Shown: one piece after another, positions 8,143 through 15,519 of the stretch
How positions within the stretch are numbered: position 1 is the first letter of the stretch
How the letters are laid out: every line of letters begins with the position of its first letter
The notes under the pieces: generated by a model
What the model was told of the DNA's origin: nothing
Databases searched by the model: none
What the model saw: only the letters and a program-made list of their open reading frames with translations
Position numbers and translations under genes: made by a program
Origin: Pimelobacter simplex
GTDB lineage: Bacteria > Actinomycetota > Actinomycetes > Propionibacteriales > Nocardioidaceae
Length of the DNA: 64,000 bases
Direction of reading: 5' to 3'
Assembly: GCF_024662235.1 (NCBI RefSeq)
Contig: NZ_CP096276.1
Coordinates: 2,232,001-2,296,000 of the forward strand

Positions 8143-8844
8143 ATGGCGCAGAAGCAGCAATCTGAGCCCCGTTCGGGCGCGTGCCCGATGCGAATCACGA
8201 TCATCGATGAGCACACGCTGTTGGTCGACGCTCTGGCCCTGGTCCTCGAGGGTGCGGGATACGTGGTCGCGAAGGTGGAGCCGAGGCGGCCTGAGGCTTC
8301 GATGGCGACAGTGTTGGCGGCAGGGCTGCAGTGCGGGGGGCGCCTTGTTCTACTGGGGACGGTGCCCGGGTGCCTCGACACGGACTTCGTTGCGCCGTTG
8401 ACGTCCGCAGGCGCGGTCGTCGTGATCTTGGCCGACGGGGTCGAGGAGCACCTGTGGGGTGCCGCGATCCAGCAGGGCGCGAAGGACGTGTTGCCCAGGT
8501 CTTGTTCGCTCGAGGAACTTGTCACTGTCACGCGGAGAGTCCGCGACGGGCTGCCCCTGATGGGACCTCAGCGCCGCGGAGCGCTGATGGCCGCGGCTCG
8601 AGCCGAGCGGCGCGAGACGCGCGCGATACAGGTCCGACTTGGTCGGCTCACGCGGCGCGAGATGCAGGTGCTCGGGTCGCTGATGTCCGGTCAGGATGTC
8701 CGAACTATCGCTCGTACCCACGTTGTAGTCGAGGCCACGGTCCGCAGCCAGATCAAGTCCATCTTGAGCAAGCTCGAGGTCAACTCCCAGATCTCGGCAG
8801 TGGGAGCAGCGCACAGGGTGGCATGGCGCCTGCCCGAGCAGTGA
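8143..8844 (+). CDS. LuxR-family regulator with degenerate receiver domain
   Basis: ATG 8143 is chosen because GGAGG lies 5 bp upstream; longer in-frame starts lack such a site. The 233-residue product has an N-terminal CheY-like fold (MRITIIDEHTLLVDAL) and a C-terminal LuxR/GerE helix-turn-helix (LTRREMQVLGSLMSG followed by VVVEATVRSQIKSILSKL). The expected phospho-acceptor Asp after strand 3 is replaced: LVLLGTVPG stands where LLDxxLPG is usual, and the late Lys is Arg (DVLPRS). The protein therefore probably works without phosphorylation. No kinase gene is nearby. Confidence 0.75.
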   Translation: MAQKQQSEPRSGACPMRITIIDEHTLLVDALALVLEGAGYVVAKVEPRRPEASMATVLAAGLQCGGRLVLLGTVPGCLDTDFVAPLTSAGAVVVILADGVEEHLWGAAIQQGAKDVLPRSCSLEELVTVTRRVRDGLPLMGPQRRGALMAAARAERRETRAIQVRLGRLTRREMQVLGSLMSGQDVRTIARTHVVVEATVRSQIKSILSKLEVNSQISAVGAAHRVAWRLPEQ

Positions 8845-9028
8845 GGCGCCTTTCGGGCGTCCGGCATACGCGTGACGCGCTCGACGGTGCCGAAAGGTCC
8901 GCCCGAGCCCGGATGCGCGCAGGGTCGGCGGGTAGCGCTGAATCAGTCGACGCGCTTCCTGCGATGTGTCGGCAAGGCCCTGGTCGGGGAGGTGGGCTCC
9001 AGTTGTACCGGCCGGGGTCGCCGCGGGC
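8845..9028. other. Gap with no supported gene
   Basis: These 184 bases between the regulator and the small zinc-ribbon gene contain only short frames on both strands with poor codon use. No tRNA, strong hairpin or repeat was seen. Confidence 0.3.
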
Positions 9029-9214
9029 TCAGGACAGGTTCTCGGCTCCGCACTCCTTGCAGGTCCACCAGTCGATCGCGACGGCTCCACCTGCGACCTG
9101 TGTCTTCTCGCCGAGGTAGAGCTGCTCCGTGGGCTGCTCGCAGACGTGACAGAACAACACAAGTAGGGCTGTCATGTCCATGGCGACATGATCGCTCTCC
9201 GTGTCGGCCCCCAC
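9029..9214 (-). CDS. 61-residue CxxC/CxxC zinc-ribbon-like protein
   Basis: The GTG start at 9214 is preceded by GAGG at suitable spacing. The product contains FCHVC at about residues 21-25 and TCKEC near the C-terminus, two knuckles about 30 residues apart as in small zinc ribbons or rubredoxin-like folds. It carries no other domain. Phage and mobile elements often encode such peptides. The function is not recognised, and it could still be a chance frame, though the paired CxxC motifs argue otherwise. Confidence 0.5.
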   Translation of the reverse strand: MGADTESDHVAMDMTALLVLFCHVCEQPTEQLYLGEKTQVAGGAVAIDWWTCKECGAENLS

Positions 9215-9468
9215 AAGACCTCATTCTTGGGCACGGACCGGGGTCGCGTGCCGAGTAGGCCGGCCGCCAGGGCAACCTCGCGCGGCCGGAGGCTGCGGAG
9301 ACCACCCTTGCTCGCGGCCTTTCCCTACTGGACCAGTGGACTTAGTTCAGCCGACGCCGGTCAAGCCCGCCCCAGACGCCCGACAGTTCGCCCTGCTCGT
9401 CAGCATGGTGACCGCGCTACCGGATCGCCGGGTATCGCAGGCGGACGGGGGCGTGCTGCTTCCGCCGT

Positions 9469-9705
9469 TCAAGTACGCGGCGGGTCGTGCGCTGTCCTCA
9501 GCCGCGGCACTCCGTCGCTGACCGGCTTCAACCGCTCGGCCGGCACCCAGTCGGTCTGGATCTGACCGTCCGTGGTGCTCTGGTTGTCCCAGGTCACGAA
9601 CGCCTCCCACTCGCCGTGCTGGTTCTGCCGCCAGTCGAGAATGAGCCAGGCAGGTGTCGTGGGCCGAACTTCTCCTTGACCCACACGTGCCGCTGTCCCA
9701 TCCAT
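9469..9705 (-). CDS. Small hypothetical protein
   Basis: ATG 9705 gives a 78-residue protein beginning MDGTAARVGQGE. Its middle (TTPAWLILDWRQN, then WEAFVTWDNQST and WVPAERLKPV) looks like a compact beta domain with many Trp, consistent with a genuine protein rather than a shadow. It diverges from the small plus-strand gene at 9740 across a 34-bp gap. No family is recognised. The 254 bp to its left (9215-9468) hold no gene I can support. Confidence 0.45.
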   Translation of the reverse strand: MDGTAARVGQGEVRPTTPAWLILDWRQNQHGEWEAFVTWDNQSTTDGQIQTDWVPAERLKPVSDGVPRLRTAHDPPRT

Positions 9706-9739
9706 CGAGGATAGAACACCTGTTCGATAGAGTCCTGAG

Positions 9740-9895
9740 GTGCAGATCCGGATCGCCCACCGCCTCAAGACCGAAGACACCAACGAGCCCACGATCGCCA
9801 CCCTCGACGCCGAGGACTACGACGCCGGCCTCGCCGAGCTGAGGGCCGCGCTGCCCGAGGGCCACGTCCTGCTCTGGATCGACGTCGACCGCTAG
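9740..9895 (+). CDS. 51-residue hypothetical protein
   Basis: A GTG-started frame of 51 codons encodes a product beginning VQIRIAHRLKTED and ending LLWIDVDR. It is acidic in the middle and looks like a small beta-alpha-beta unit. Its stop codon overlaps the stop of the convergent DUF3263 gene (9892-9895), a compact arrangement typical of phage and mobile DNA. It is too short for confident family assignment. Confidence 0.4.
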   Translation: MQIRIAHRLKTEDTNEPTIATLDAEDYDAGLAELRAALPEGHVLLWIDVDR

Positions 9896-10161
9896 TCCAT
9901 CTGGGCGTCGACCTGGAATCCGAGTCGGCGCGCGGACCGCTGGCGGCGCCGCGCGGTCGCCTGGCGGTGGAGACGCTTCACGAGCAGCGGGTCGTACGCC
10001 ATCGCCTCCGGGCGGGCGATGAGGTGGTGGAGCGACCGGTAGTAGACCGTTGCCGTCATGCCGAGCTGCTCGTGGATGGCGGACTCCTTCGCGCCCGGGT
10101 ACTTCCACCAGCCCCGCTCGAGGTCCAGCATGGTCTTCTCGGCGTCGGTGAACTCGTCCAT
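9892..10161 (-). CDS. DUF3263 domain protein
   Basis: The ATG at 10161 gives 89 residues starting MDEFTDAEKTMLDLERGWW. The DUF3263 signature is clear: F(T)..E..ML..E..WW..PG.KE..I...LG...T.YY..L..L, followed by the AMAYDPLLVKRL segment and a basic tail. DUF3263 proteins occur in actinobacteria and their phages and look like small helical DNA-binding proteins, although their function is not established. This is the last gene before the tRNA-derived attachment sequence. A longer start at 10242 is possible but adds unconserved residues. Confidence 0.75.
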   Translation of the reverse strand: MDEFTDAEKTMLDLERGWWKYPGAKESAIHEQLGMTATVYYRSLHHLIARPEAMAYDPLLVKRLHRQATARRRQRSARRLGFQVDAQMD

Positions 10162-10269
10162 GCCGGGCACGCTACGAGCGAGGTCCGACAGAACCCGCCG
10201 CGGTGAGGATCCCGTGAGGACGGAACGGTTCACACCATGCACGAATGGACGCTATGCGACAGATAGAGC

Positions 10270-10304
10270 CGCAGGTCAGCAGGGGTGCAGGCCGCTGACC
10301 TGCG
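10270..10304. repeat. Inverted repeat CGCAGGTCAGC / GCTGACCTGCG
   Basis: Two perfect 11-bp arms (10270-10280 and 10294-10304) are separated by 13 bp, just left of the tRNA-derived attachment sequence. The 10-mer CGCAGGTCAG occurs again in direct orientation at 10370-10379 and 42421-42430, each time close to an attachment site. This pattern fits integrase or excisionase binding sites. A simple transcription terminator is less likely because no T-run follows. Confidence 0.5.
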
Positions 10305-10316
10305 AAGATTGCACCA

Positions 10317-10361
10317 TTGACACGGAAGAGGTCACTGGTTCAAACCCAGTATCGCCCACCA
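10317..10361 (+). pseudogene. 3' half of a tRNA, probably tRNA-Val(GAC): attachment site
   Basis: From the anticodon loop TTGACAC (10317-10323) the sequence reads as a tRNA 3' half. It has anticodon-stem strand GGAAG, variable loop AGGTC, T-stem/loop ACTGG-TTCAAAC-CCAGT, acceptor strand ATCGCCC, discriminator A and CCA. The anticodon would be GAC (Val). No matching 5' half (expected start GGGCGAT) lies upstream. The last 21 bp before CA (10339-10359) recur exactly at 42481-42501. Tyrosine integrases often cross over in tRNA 3' halves, so this is best read as an element boundary between two integrated elements. Confidence 0.75.
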
Positions 10362-10375
10362 GTAAAGCCGCAGGT

Positions 10376-10398
10376 CAGAGGCCCTTTTGGGGCCTCTG
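10376..10398 (+). terminator. Rho-independent terminator after tRNA half
   Basis: CAGAGGCC (10376-10383) pairs perfectly with GGCCTCTG (10391-10398) around a 7-base loop and is followed by TTCTGCTTTT. It stands where a tRNA terminator is expected, 15 bp after the CCA end. Confidence 0.65.
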
Positions 10399-10404
10399 TT
10401 CTGC

Positions 10405-10433
10405 TTTTCGTGCAACATACGTGCAACAAGGAT
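10405..10433 (+). repeat. End repeat of the element: paired GTGCAACA motif (left copy)
   Basis: A 29-bp stretch starting TTTTCGTGCAACA and ending CAACAAGGAT contains GTGCAAC twice, 10 bp apart. A 28-bp copy differing only by one missing base is at 42339-42366, next to the integrase start. Tandem short repeats flanking an integration core at both ends fit integrase arm-type binding sites. Confidence 0.55.
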
Positions 10434-10460
10434 TCGGCGCGCGCACCTCGTCAGCGGCAC

Positions 10461-10658
10461 TCAGAGTTGCGCTGTGGGCATCTTTTGCGGAGTGGCTTCG
10501 AGGTCGTCGAGCTTGATCCGGATGGCCCGCTTTCCGCAGCGGTACGCCGGAAGCGTGCCGGCTGCGATCCAGCGCCGGATCGTCCTGACCGAGACCGACA
10601 TGGACTCGGCCGCCTCCTCGAGGCTCACGTAGACCGCGATGGCTCGTCGCTCAGCCAT
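10461..10658 (-). CDS. Excisionase-like HTH (MerR/BldC-type) protein
   Basis: The 65-residue product is a single winged-helix/MerR-like HTH_17 domain: YVSLEEAAESMSVSVRTIRRW, then IAAGTLPAYRCGKR and a final IRIKLDDLE. This motif order (SLEEAA...S..TIRRWI..G.LPA.R.G.R.IRI...DLE) is the usual one for excisionases and plasmid/element regulators of actinobacteria. It lies about 100 bp inside the left attachment site, opposite the integrase across the circularised attP, the common layout of xis relative to int. Its start overlaps the end of the upstream HTH gene by 8 bp. Confidence 0.75.
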   Translation of the reverse strand: MAERRAIAVYVSLEEAAESMSVSVRTIRRWIAAGTLPAYRCGKRAIRIKLDDLEATPQKMPTAQL

Positions 10659-10890
10659 CGGAACGCACCTCGACCTGGGTGACCTTGGCGGAGGCCAGGA
10701 AGCAACGGGCCTCCGCGACCGTCACGTAGAGCCGGCCAACGCCCTGAAAGCGCGTCCATCGCGGGCCGATGCCACGGCGACGCCAGTCACGGACGGTGCG
10801 TTGCGGTGTGCGGATGAGTTCGCAGAACTCCTCGAACAGGATCAGGCCGTTGTCGTCCCAGTCCTCGGGGATCCCGATGGGTGTCACCAT
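10651..10890 (-). CDS. AlpA-like helix-turn-helix protein
   Basis: ATG 10890 (preceded by AAAGG) gives a 79-residue protein with FEEFCELIRTPQRTVRDWRRRG followed by PRWTRFQGVGRLYVTVAEA. The order of HTH, Gly-containing wing and final acidic helix is that of AlpA/HTH_17 excisionase-type proteins. It precedes and overlaps the excisionase-like gene, so the two form a small regulatory operon at the left end of the element. Its separate role (activator of transfer or excision) is inference from homologous layouts in actinomycete integrative elements. Confidence 0.6.
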   Translation of the reverse strand: MVTPIGIPEDWDDNGLILFEEFCELIRTPQRTVRDWRRRGIGPRWTRFQGVGRLYVTVAEARCFLASAKVTQVEVRSDG

Positions 10891-11066
10891 CACGTCGCCT
10901 TTCGTTGCTGGCCGCCGACGGGTTCGGCGACTCTGGTTGAGAAGCACCGCCCCTCGTGTGGGTCGGACGTCCGCTGACCGCTCGTGTCGAGACCGGCTGC
11001 TCCTTGGTCACCTAAGTCGTCTCAGGTCCCGCGAGCGATCACCTGAACGATGGGACTTGGTCAACG

Positions 11067-12488
11067 AGTGGAGTCCAGCAGAGTGGTGTACGACGGACCT
11101 GAGTGAGCGCGTGCCTCCAACGTAGGCGCGGCCACCGGGTGGATCCTTCGAGTGATCTGCGAAAACCGACTCGAAGAAGGACCACGACGATGACCGCTGG
11201 ACCCAGTATCGACCCTGCACAGTTCCTGAACGAGCAGCTGTCCCAGGCCAGTCCTGATCTGATGCGGGACCTGCTCACCACGTTCGTCAATGCGCTGCTC
11301 TCGGCGCAGGCCGACGCGGTGTGCGGCGCCGGCTACGGCGAACGCAGCATGGAGCGCGTCAACTCCCGCAACGGCTACCGGCACCGCGACCTCGACACCC
11401 GCGTCGGCACTCTGGACGTCGCGGTTCCCAAGCTGCGCACCGGTTCGCTGTACCCCGAGTGGCTGCTGGAGCGCCGCAAGCGAGCAGAGCGGGCACTGAC
11501 CAGTGTGGTCGCGACCTGTTACCTGCTCGGCGTCTCGACGCGGCGGATGGACAAGCTGGTGCAGACCCTCGGCATCACCGGCCTGTCCAAGAGCCAGGTC
11601 TCGGTGATGGCCAAGGAACTCGACGAGCACGTCGAGCAGTTCCGCACCCGACGGCTGGAGGAGGCCGGGCCGTTCACCTTCGTGGCCGCCGACGCGTTGG
11701 TGCTCAAGGTCCGCGAAGGTGGCCGGGTGGTGCCGGTCCACGTGCTGGTCGCCACCGGCGTCAACGCCGACGGGCACCGCGAGATCCTCGGCGTGCAGGT
11801 CACCAGCAGCGAGGACGGCGCCGGGTGGCTGGCCTTCTGGAGGGATCTGACCGCCCGCGGCCTGGCCGGGGTCAAGCTCGTCACCAGCGACGCCCACGCC
11901 GGGCTGGTGGCCGCGATCGGCGCCACGTTGCCCGGCGCCTCGTGGCAGCGCTGCCGAACCCACTACGCGGCGAACCTGATGTCGGCGACGCCGAAGTCCT
12001 CGTGGGGCTGGGTCAAGGCGCTGCTGCACTCGATCTACGACCAGCCCGACGCCGACGCTGTCCACGCCCAGTTCGACCGGGTCGTCGACGCCCTGGCCGA
12101 GAAGCTCCCCAAGGTGGCCGAGCATCTGGAGGACGCTCGTGCCGACATCCTCGCCTTCACCGCGTTCCCGAAGGAGATCTGGCGCCAGATCTGGTCCAAC
12201 AACCCCAACGAGCGCCTCAACCGCGAGATCCGCAGGCGAACCGACGTGGTCGGGATCTTTCCCGACCGGGCCAGCATCATCCGGCTCGTCGGCGCCGTCC
12301 TGGCCGAGCAGCACGACGAGTGGGCCGAAGGCCGCCGCTACCTCGGACTCGACGTCCTCGCCCGCGCCCAGGCCGTCGACACCTGCGTCGTCGAGGAGGT
12401 GACCGAACCCGAACTCCAGGCCCTCACAGCCTGACCGACACGCCCAACCGAGGGATCAACCTCGTACACCACCCCAGCGGACTTGACC
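11067..12488 (+). mobile_element. IS256-family insertion sequence IS-A, copy 1 (1422 bp)
   Basis: Ends were set by comparison with the second copy at 15520-16941, with which it agrees throughout, and by flanking 8-bp duplications. The imperfect terminal inverted repeats begin AGTGGAGTCC on the left and GGTCAAGTCC on the right (reverse complement), and share GTGGTGTACGA further in. It carries one transposase gene. Its 8-bp target duplication is in the range known for IS256 elements. Confidence 0.9.
11190..12434 (+). CDS. IS256-family transposase (IS-A copy 1)
   Basis: The 414-residue Mutator-type transposase starts at ATG 11190 after GAAGAAGGA. Family landmarks include RNGYRHRDLDTRVGTLDV near the N-terminus, the first catalytic Asp region FTFVAADALVLKV, LVTSDAHAGLV with the second Asp, WQRCRTHYAANL, and the C-terminal W.NNPNERLNREIRRRT holding the catalytic Glu. 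These transposases use a DDE nuclease and copy-out/paste-in transposition. The protein is intact and identical to the second copy, so both are likely active or only recently moved. Confidence 0.9.
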   Translation: MTAGPSIDPAQFLNEQLSQASPDLMRDLLTTFVNALLSAQADAVCGAGYGERSMERVNSRNGYRHRDLDTRVGTLDVAVPKLRTGSLYPEWLLERRKRAERALTSVVATCYLLGVSTRRMDKLVQTLGITGLSKSQVSVMAKELDEHVEQFRTRRLEEAGPFTFVAADALVLKVREGGRVVPVHVLVATGVNADGHREILGVQVTSSEDGAGWLAFWRDLTARGLAGVKLVTSDAHAGLVAAIGATLPGASWQRCRTHYAANLMSATPKSSWGWVKALLHSIYDQPDADAVHAQFDRVVDALAEKLPKVAEHLEDARADILAFTAFPKEIWRQIWSNNPNERLNREIRRRTDVVGIFPDRASIIRLVGAVLAEQHDEWAEGRRYLGLDVLARAQAVDTCVVEEVTEPELQALTA

Positions 12489-12490
12489 GG

Positions 12491-15163
12491 TCAACGACCG
12501 ATTCCCTGCCCCCGCGGAGGGGTGCTCAGGGGTTGCCGCTCTTCAAGCCGCCGCGGGCGCTCGGCCAGTCCGTCGGTCAGGGCGGCGGCCTGCAGTGATT
12601 CGGAATGCGCCAGCGCCCGTGTGCCGTAGCGCTCGATGTCCTCGTCGACGCGGGTCGCTGCGTGTCCTGGGCCGAGGTCGGCTCGATTGCGACTGAACAC
12701 GCCCGCCCATTGCTCGCGGGCGTCCTCGACAGAATCGGCGACCATGTGGGCGACGTTGCTGTGGCGGCCGCGGGTCATGGCGACGTACGCAGATGCTGCT
12801 CCGGTGGTCTCGCCCACGACGAGGTGGGCGGAGTCGACGGTCTCGCCCTGGGCGCCGTAGACGGTCGAGGCGAAGGCCAGTTCGACGTGCCGGTCGGCGT
12901 AGGCGGCGGGCAGTTCTCGTTGACCGGCGCGACCGGTGACCAGCAGGCTCCCGTCGTCGCCGATACCGGCGACGGTCCACACGTCGCGGTTGGCGACGCC
13001 GAGCTCGCGGTCATTGCGACGCGTCGCGACACGGTCACCGAGGCCGATCCGCTCACCACTGCGGGTGACGGGCTCACCGTTCCGCTCATCACGGGGCTGG
13101 CGGTGGTCGCGGATGGCGGCGTTGAGCGCGCCGACCTGTTCGCGGGTGTCGGCGATGATCAGGTCCTCGCTTGCGGCGCCGATGTCCGCGAGGGCGGCGG
13201 TGCGTTCGACATCGGTGGCGTGAACGCTGATGAGTCCGCGCTCGAGGAGGGCGTCGAAGACGTCGGCTGGGTGGTCGCCTTCGCGCATCTTCAGGCTGAG
13301 GTCGGCGTACTCCGGATCGACGAATCGATGCACGGACTCGAGCTCGAGATGTGCGGTTGGTGGTGTCCAGCGTGCGGCGATGTCGAGTAGCCCGCCGCGA
13401 CCGACGGCGGGCAGTTGGTGGCGGTCCCCGAGAAGCGCAACAGTCGCGCAGGCGCGGTCGGCGATCGCAAACAGTGCGCGGGCAGTGTCCTGGTCGAGCA
13501 TCCCGGCTTCGTCGATGAGCAGGACGTCGCCGGGTGACAGCCGTGCGGCGACGTTGATCTGTTCGCGGGCGAGGTTGATGCGTGACCAGTGGCCGTCCTG
13601 GTCCCATCGGAAACCATTTTGGTGGATGAGCCAAGCCGCGGAGAACGCATCGGTGCCGACCTGCTGTCGCGCAGCCTGTGCTGCTTTGAGGGTCGGTGTG
13701 ACGACAAGAAGTCGGCGGTACTGCGCATCGAGGGCAGCGCGGGCGGCGGCGAGGGTGGTGGTCTTTCCGGTGCCGGCCGCACCCTCAATGACGAGGAGGC
13801 CGGCGTCGCCGGCAAGTGCCGCGACGACCGCCCGTTGCGCGGCATCGAGGTGGTCGCTGTTCGTGATCCGGCCCGGACGTTGGACCGGTTGCAGTACGCG
13901 CGTTGCGATGGCGTCGATGAGTTTCGCTTCGACGTCGAGTACCCGGTCGGAGGTGAGGTTCCTGATGTGGTCCGGCACGTCACCGCGTTCGCGCAACGGC
14001 CGGCAGCAGGCGACCGCGCGTGCGGTGAGGTCTTCGGCCAGCTCCGTGCGTGCGGCTCGGTCGGCGATGATGCCGACCGCGGGGATCAGTTTCTCGACTT
14101 CGCCGCGAATGTCGGCGGCGTTCCAGGCCGAGCGTTTCGCTCCGAGCCGGGTGAGGACGAGATCAACGGCAGCGTCGCGACGCAACCGACCGATAGTCGT
14201 CGCTCGAACCTCGACGGGTTCTATCGGTAGACGGAAGCCGAGGTCGTGCAGCTCGACGTTCCACCGAGTGACAAGGTCGACGCCGTCGGCCGGTACAACC
14301 TTGTCGGGACGTGCATCAGCCCACGCGCGACGATCCCACGACTGTCGCAGCTTCGGCCCCGGCTCCTCGCCGGGGTGCTCGGTGCGCCATGCGGCTTCGT
14401 AGCGGTCGACGTTGCGGTTGATCTGCGAGGTTCGTTGGCTGAACCGACCGGCGTACGGCGCGAGCTGCTGAATCTCGCCGGAGTCGTCGAGCGTGTAGCC
14501 ATGTTCGGCGAGCGCGGTGCGGAACTCGGGGTCGCACATCACGGCGGCGTGACCGATGCCATTGAGCGCCTCGATGGAGTCAACAACTCCGACGGAGTGC
14601 AAGCCACGCCATGCACCTGCCGCGTGCACGCGCGCGTTTATCTGAACGTGCAGGTGACGGTGCGGGTCACCGGCACGCGATGTGTAGTGCCGCACGACCG
14701 CGGCCTCGATCTTCTCGACGGGTACCTGGACCTGGCGTCCGCGCGGACCGACGCGTGTGGTTGCGTGCTGGGCAACCCACCCGATGACCTCCTCGGCCGC
14801 GCGGGTCTGTGCCGCTTCGTAAGCAGCAGCGAGATCCGGATGGAGTGCGGCCGCGAGCGACCAGGTCTTGGGTCCATTGACGACCACCTCGACGAACCTC
14901 AACGCGCGATCGTCATCGCGCAACCGGCCCTTCGGCTGACCGGTGGACACGTCGTACCCGGCCACCCACTTTTCGTACGTCGGGCCGTCGAGATCGGGAC
15001 GCCGATCGATGACAGTTCCGTCGCCGCTCACGTTGACGGCGTAGTGCTCGGCAACGCCGCTTCCCTCGGCGAGGTAGTAGTCATCGCCACGTGAGTGGTC
15101 GGCCTCGACATAGGAGCGTGCGGCGGCTGCCGAGCCGCGGTAGAACTTCACCCCACCGTGCAT
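12491..15163 (-). CDS. MobF-family (TrwC/TraA-like) relaxase-helicase
   Basis: The 890-residue conjugative relaxase starts at ATG 15163 (GAGGAC just upstream; a GTG at 15187 is an alternative). It opens with GGVKFYRG and a Tyr-rich stretch (YVEADHS..DDYY) that holds the nicking tyrosine of TrwC-type enzymes. About residue 170 is the metal-binding HRHLH motif. A RecD/TraI-like helicase follows with Walker A (EGAAGTGKTTT, about residue 465), LLIDEAGM Walker B and a late VAMTRGR motif. The family nicks oriT, stays on the 5' end and unwinds DNA for transfer. It is shorter than many TraA proteins (often over 1000 residues). It is flanked by identical IS-A copies. Confidence 0.9.
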   Translation of the reverse strand: MHGGVKFYRGSAAAARSYVEADHSRGDDYYLAEGSGVAEHYAVNVSGDGTVIDRRPDLDGPTYEKWVAGYDVSTGQPKGRLRDDDRALRFVEVVVNGPKTWSLAAALHPDLAAAYEAAQTRAAEEVIGWVAQHATTRVGPRGRQVQVPVEKIEAAVVRHYTSRAGDPHRHLHVQINARVHAAGAWRGLHSVGVVDSIEALNGIGHAAVMCDPEFRTALAEHGYTLDDSGEIQQLAPYAGRFSQRTSQINRNVDRYEAAWRTEHPGEEPGPKLRQSWDRRAWADARPDKVVPADGVDLVTRWNVELHDLGFRLPIEPVEVRATTIGRLRRDAAVDLVLTRLGAKRSAWNAADIRGEVEKLIPAVGIIADRAARTELAEDLTARAVACCRPLRERGDVPDHIRNLTSDRVLDVEAKLIDAIATRVLQPVQRPGRITNSDHLDAAQRAVVAALAGDAGLLVIEGAAGTGKTTTLAAARAALDAQYRRLLVVTPTLKAAQAARQQVGTDAFSAAWLIHQNGFRWDQDGHWSRINLAREQINVAARLSPGDVLLIDEAGMLDQDTARALFAIADRACATVALLGDRHQLPAVGRGGLLDIAARWTPPTAHLELESVHRFVDPEYADLSLKMREGDHPADVFDALLERGLISVHATDVERTAALADIGAASEDLIIADTREQVGALNAAIRDHRQPRDERNGEPVTRSGERIGLGDRVATRRNDRELGVANRDVWTVAGIGDDGSLLVTGRAGQRELPAAYADRHVELAFASTVYGAQGETVDSAHLVVGETTGAASAYVAMTRGRHSNVAHMVADSVEDAREQWAGVFSRNRADLGPGHAATRVDEDIERYGTRALAHSESLQAAALTDGLAERPRRLEERQPLSTPPRGQGIGR

Positions 15164-15216
15164 GATGTCCTCGTCACCGCCCGTCACGTCTCGTCAAAGA
15201 CCCCTGAAATGACACC

Positions 15217-15259
15217 GGTCCGTCCCCCCGGGGGACGGACCATCTACGAACCTTCGTAG
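15217..15259. other. Candidate oriT: two adjacent perfect palindromes
   Basis: Upstream of the relaxase start lie GGTCCGTCCCCC / GGGGGACGGACC (arms of 12 bp with 1-bp spacer, 15217-15241) and, 2 bp further, CTACGAA-CC-TTCGTAG (15244-15259). Adjacent inverted repeats next to a MobF relaxase gene are the usual form of an origin of transfer. They could instead be operators for the relaxase. The 260 bp from here to the second IS-A copy hold no gene I can support. Confidence 0.5.
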
Positions 15260-15519
15260 CATGCGTGCCGCCCGGTTTCGAGCCTTCCAATCACCTGGTG
15301 GGGATCGGGTTTTGGGACTCGCCAGCGTCCGTCAACAATCGTCATTGGGGCTCACAGCTGAATGCAGCAATGAGATGTACTCAGTGATGTCCTCGGGGTC
15401 GCACAAGGTGCGACTGCAGGGGCAGACGACCACCAAGCGGGACGTTCCCGGAGGCACAGGGCCGACGGTTCGCGGGCTGCGCGGGCGCCGCGGCAGAAGC
15501 TATGTAGAGCTGCCGCGCA

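Larger units (their letters stand above)
11059..12496. repeat. 8-bp target duplication around first IS-A copy
   Basis: GGTCAACG stands at 11059-11066 and again at 12489-12496, directly abutting the IS ends. The right copy includes the relaxase stop codon, so insertion left that protein's end unchanged. Confidence 0.8.

Noticed and set aside
10200..10362. A complete tRNA gene at the left attachment site
   Set aside because: Only the part from the anticodon loop to CCA fits; no GGGCGAT acceptor strand or D-arm lies upstream at tRNA distance.
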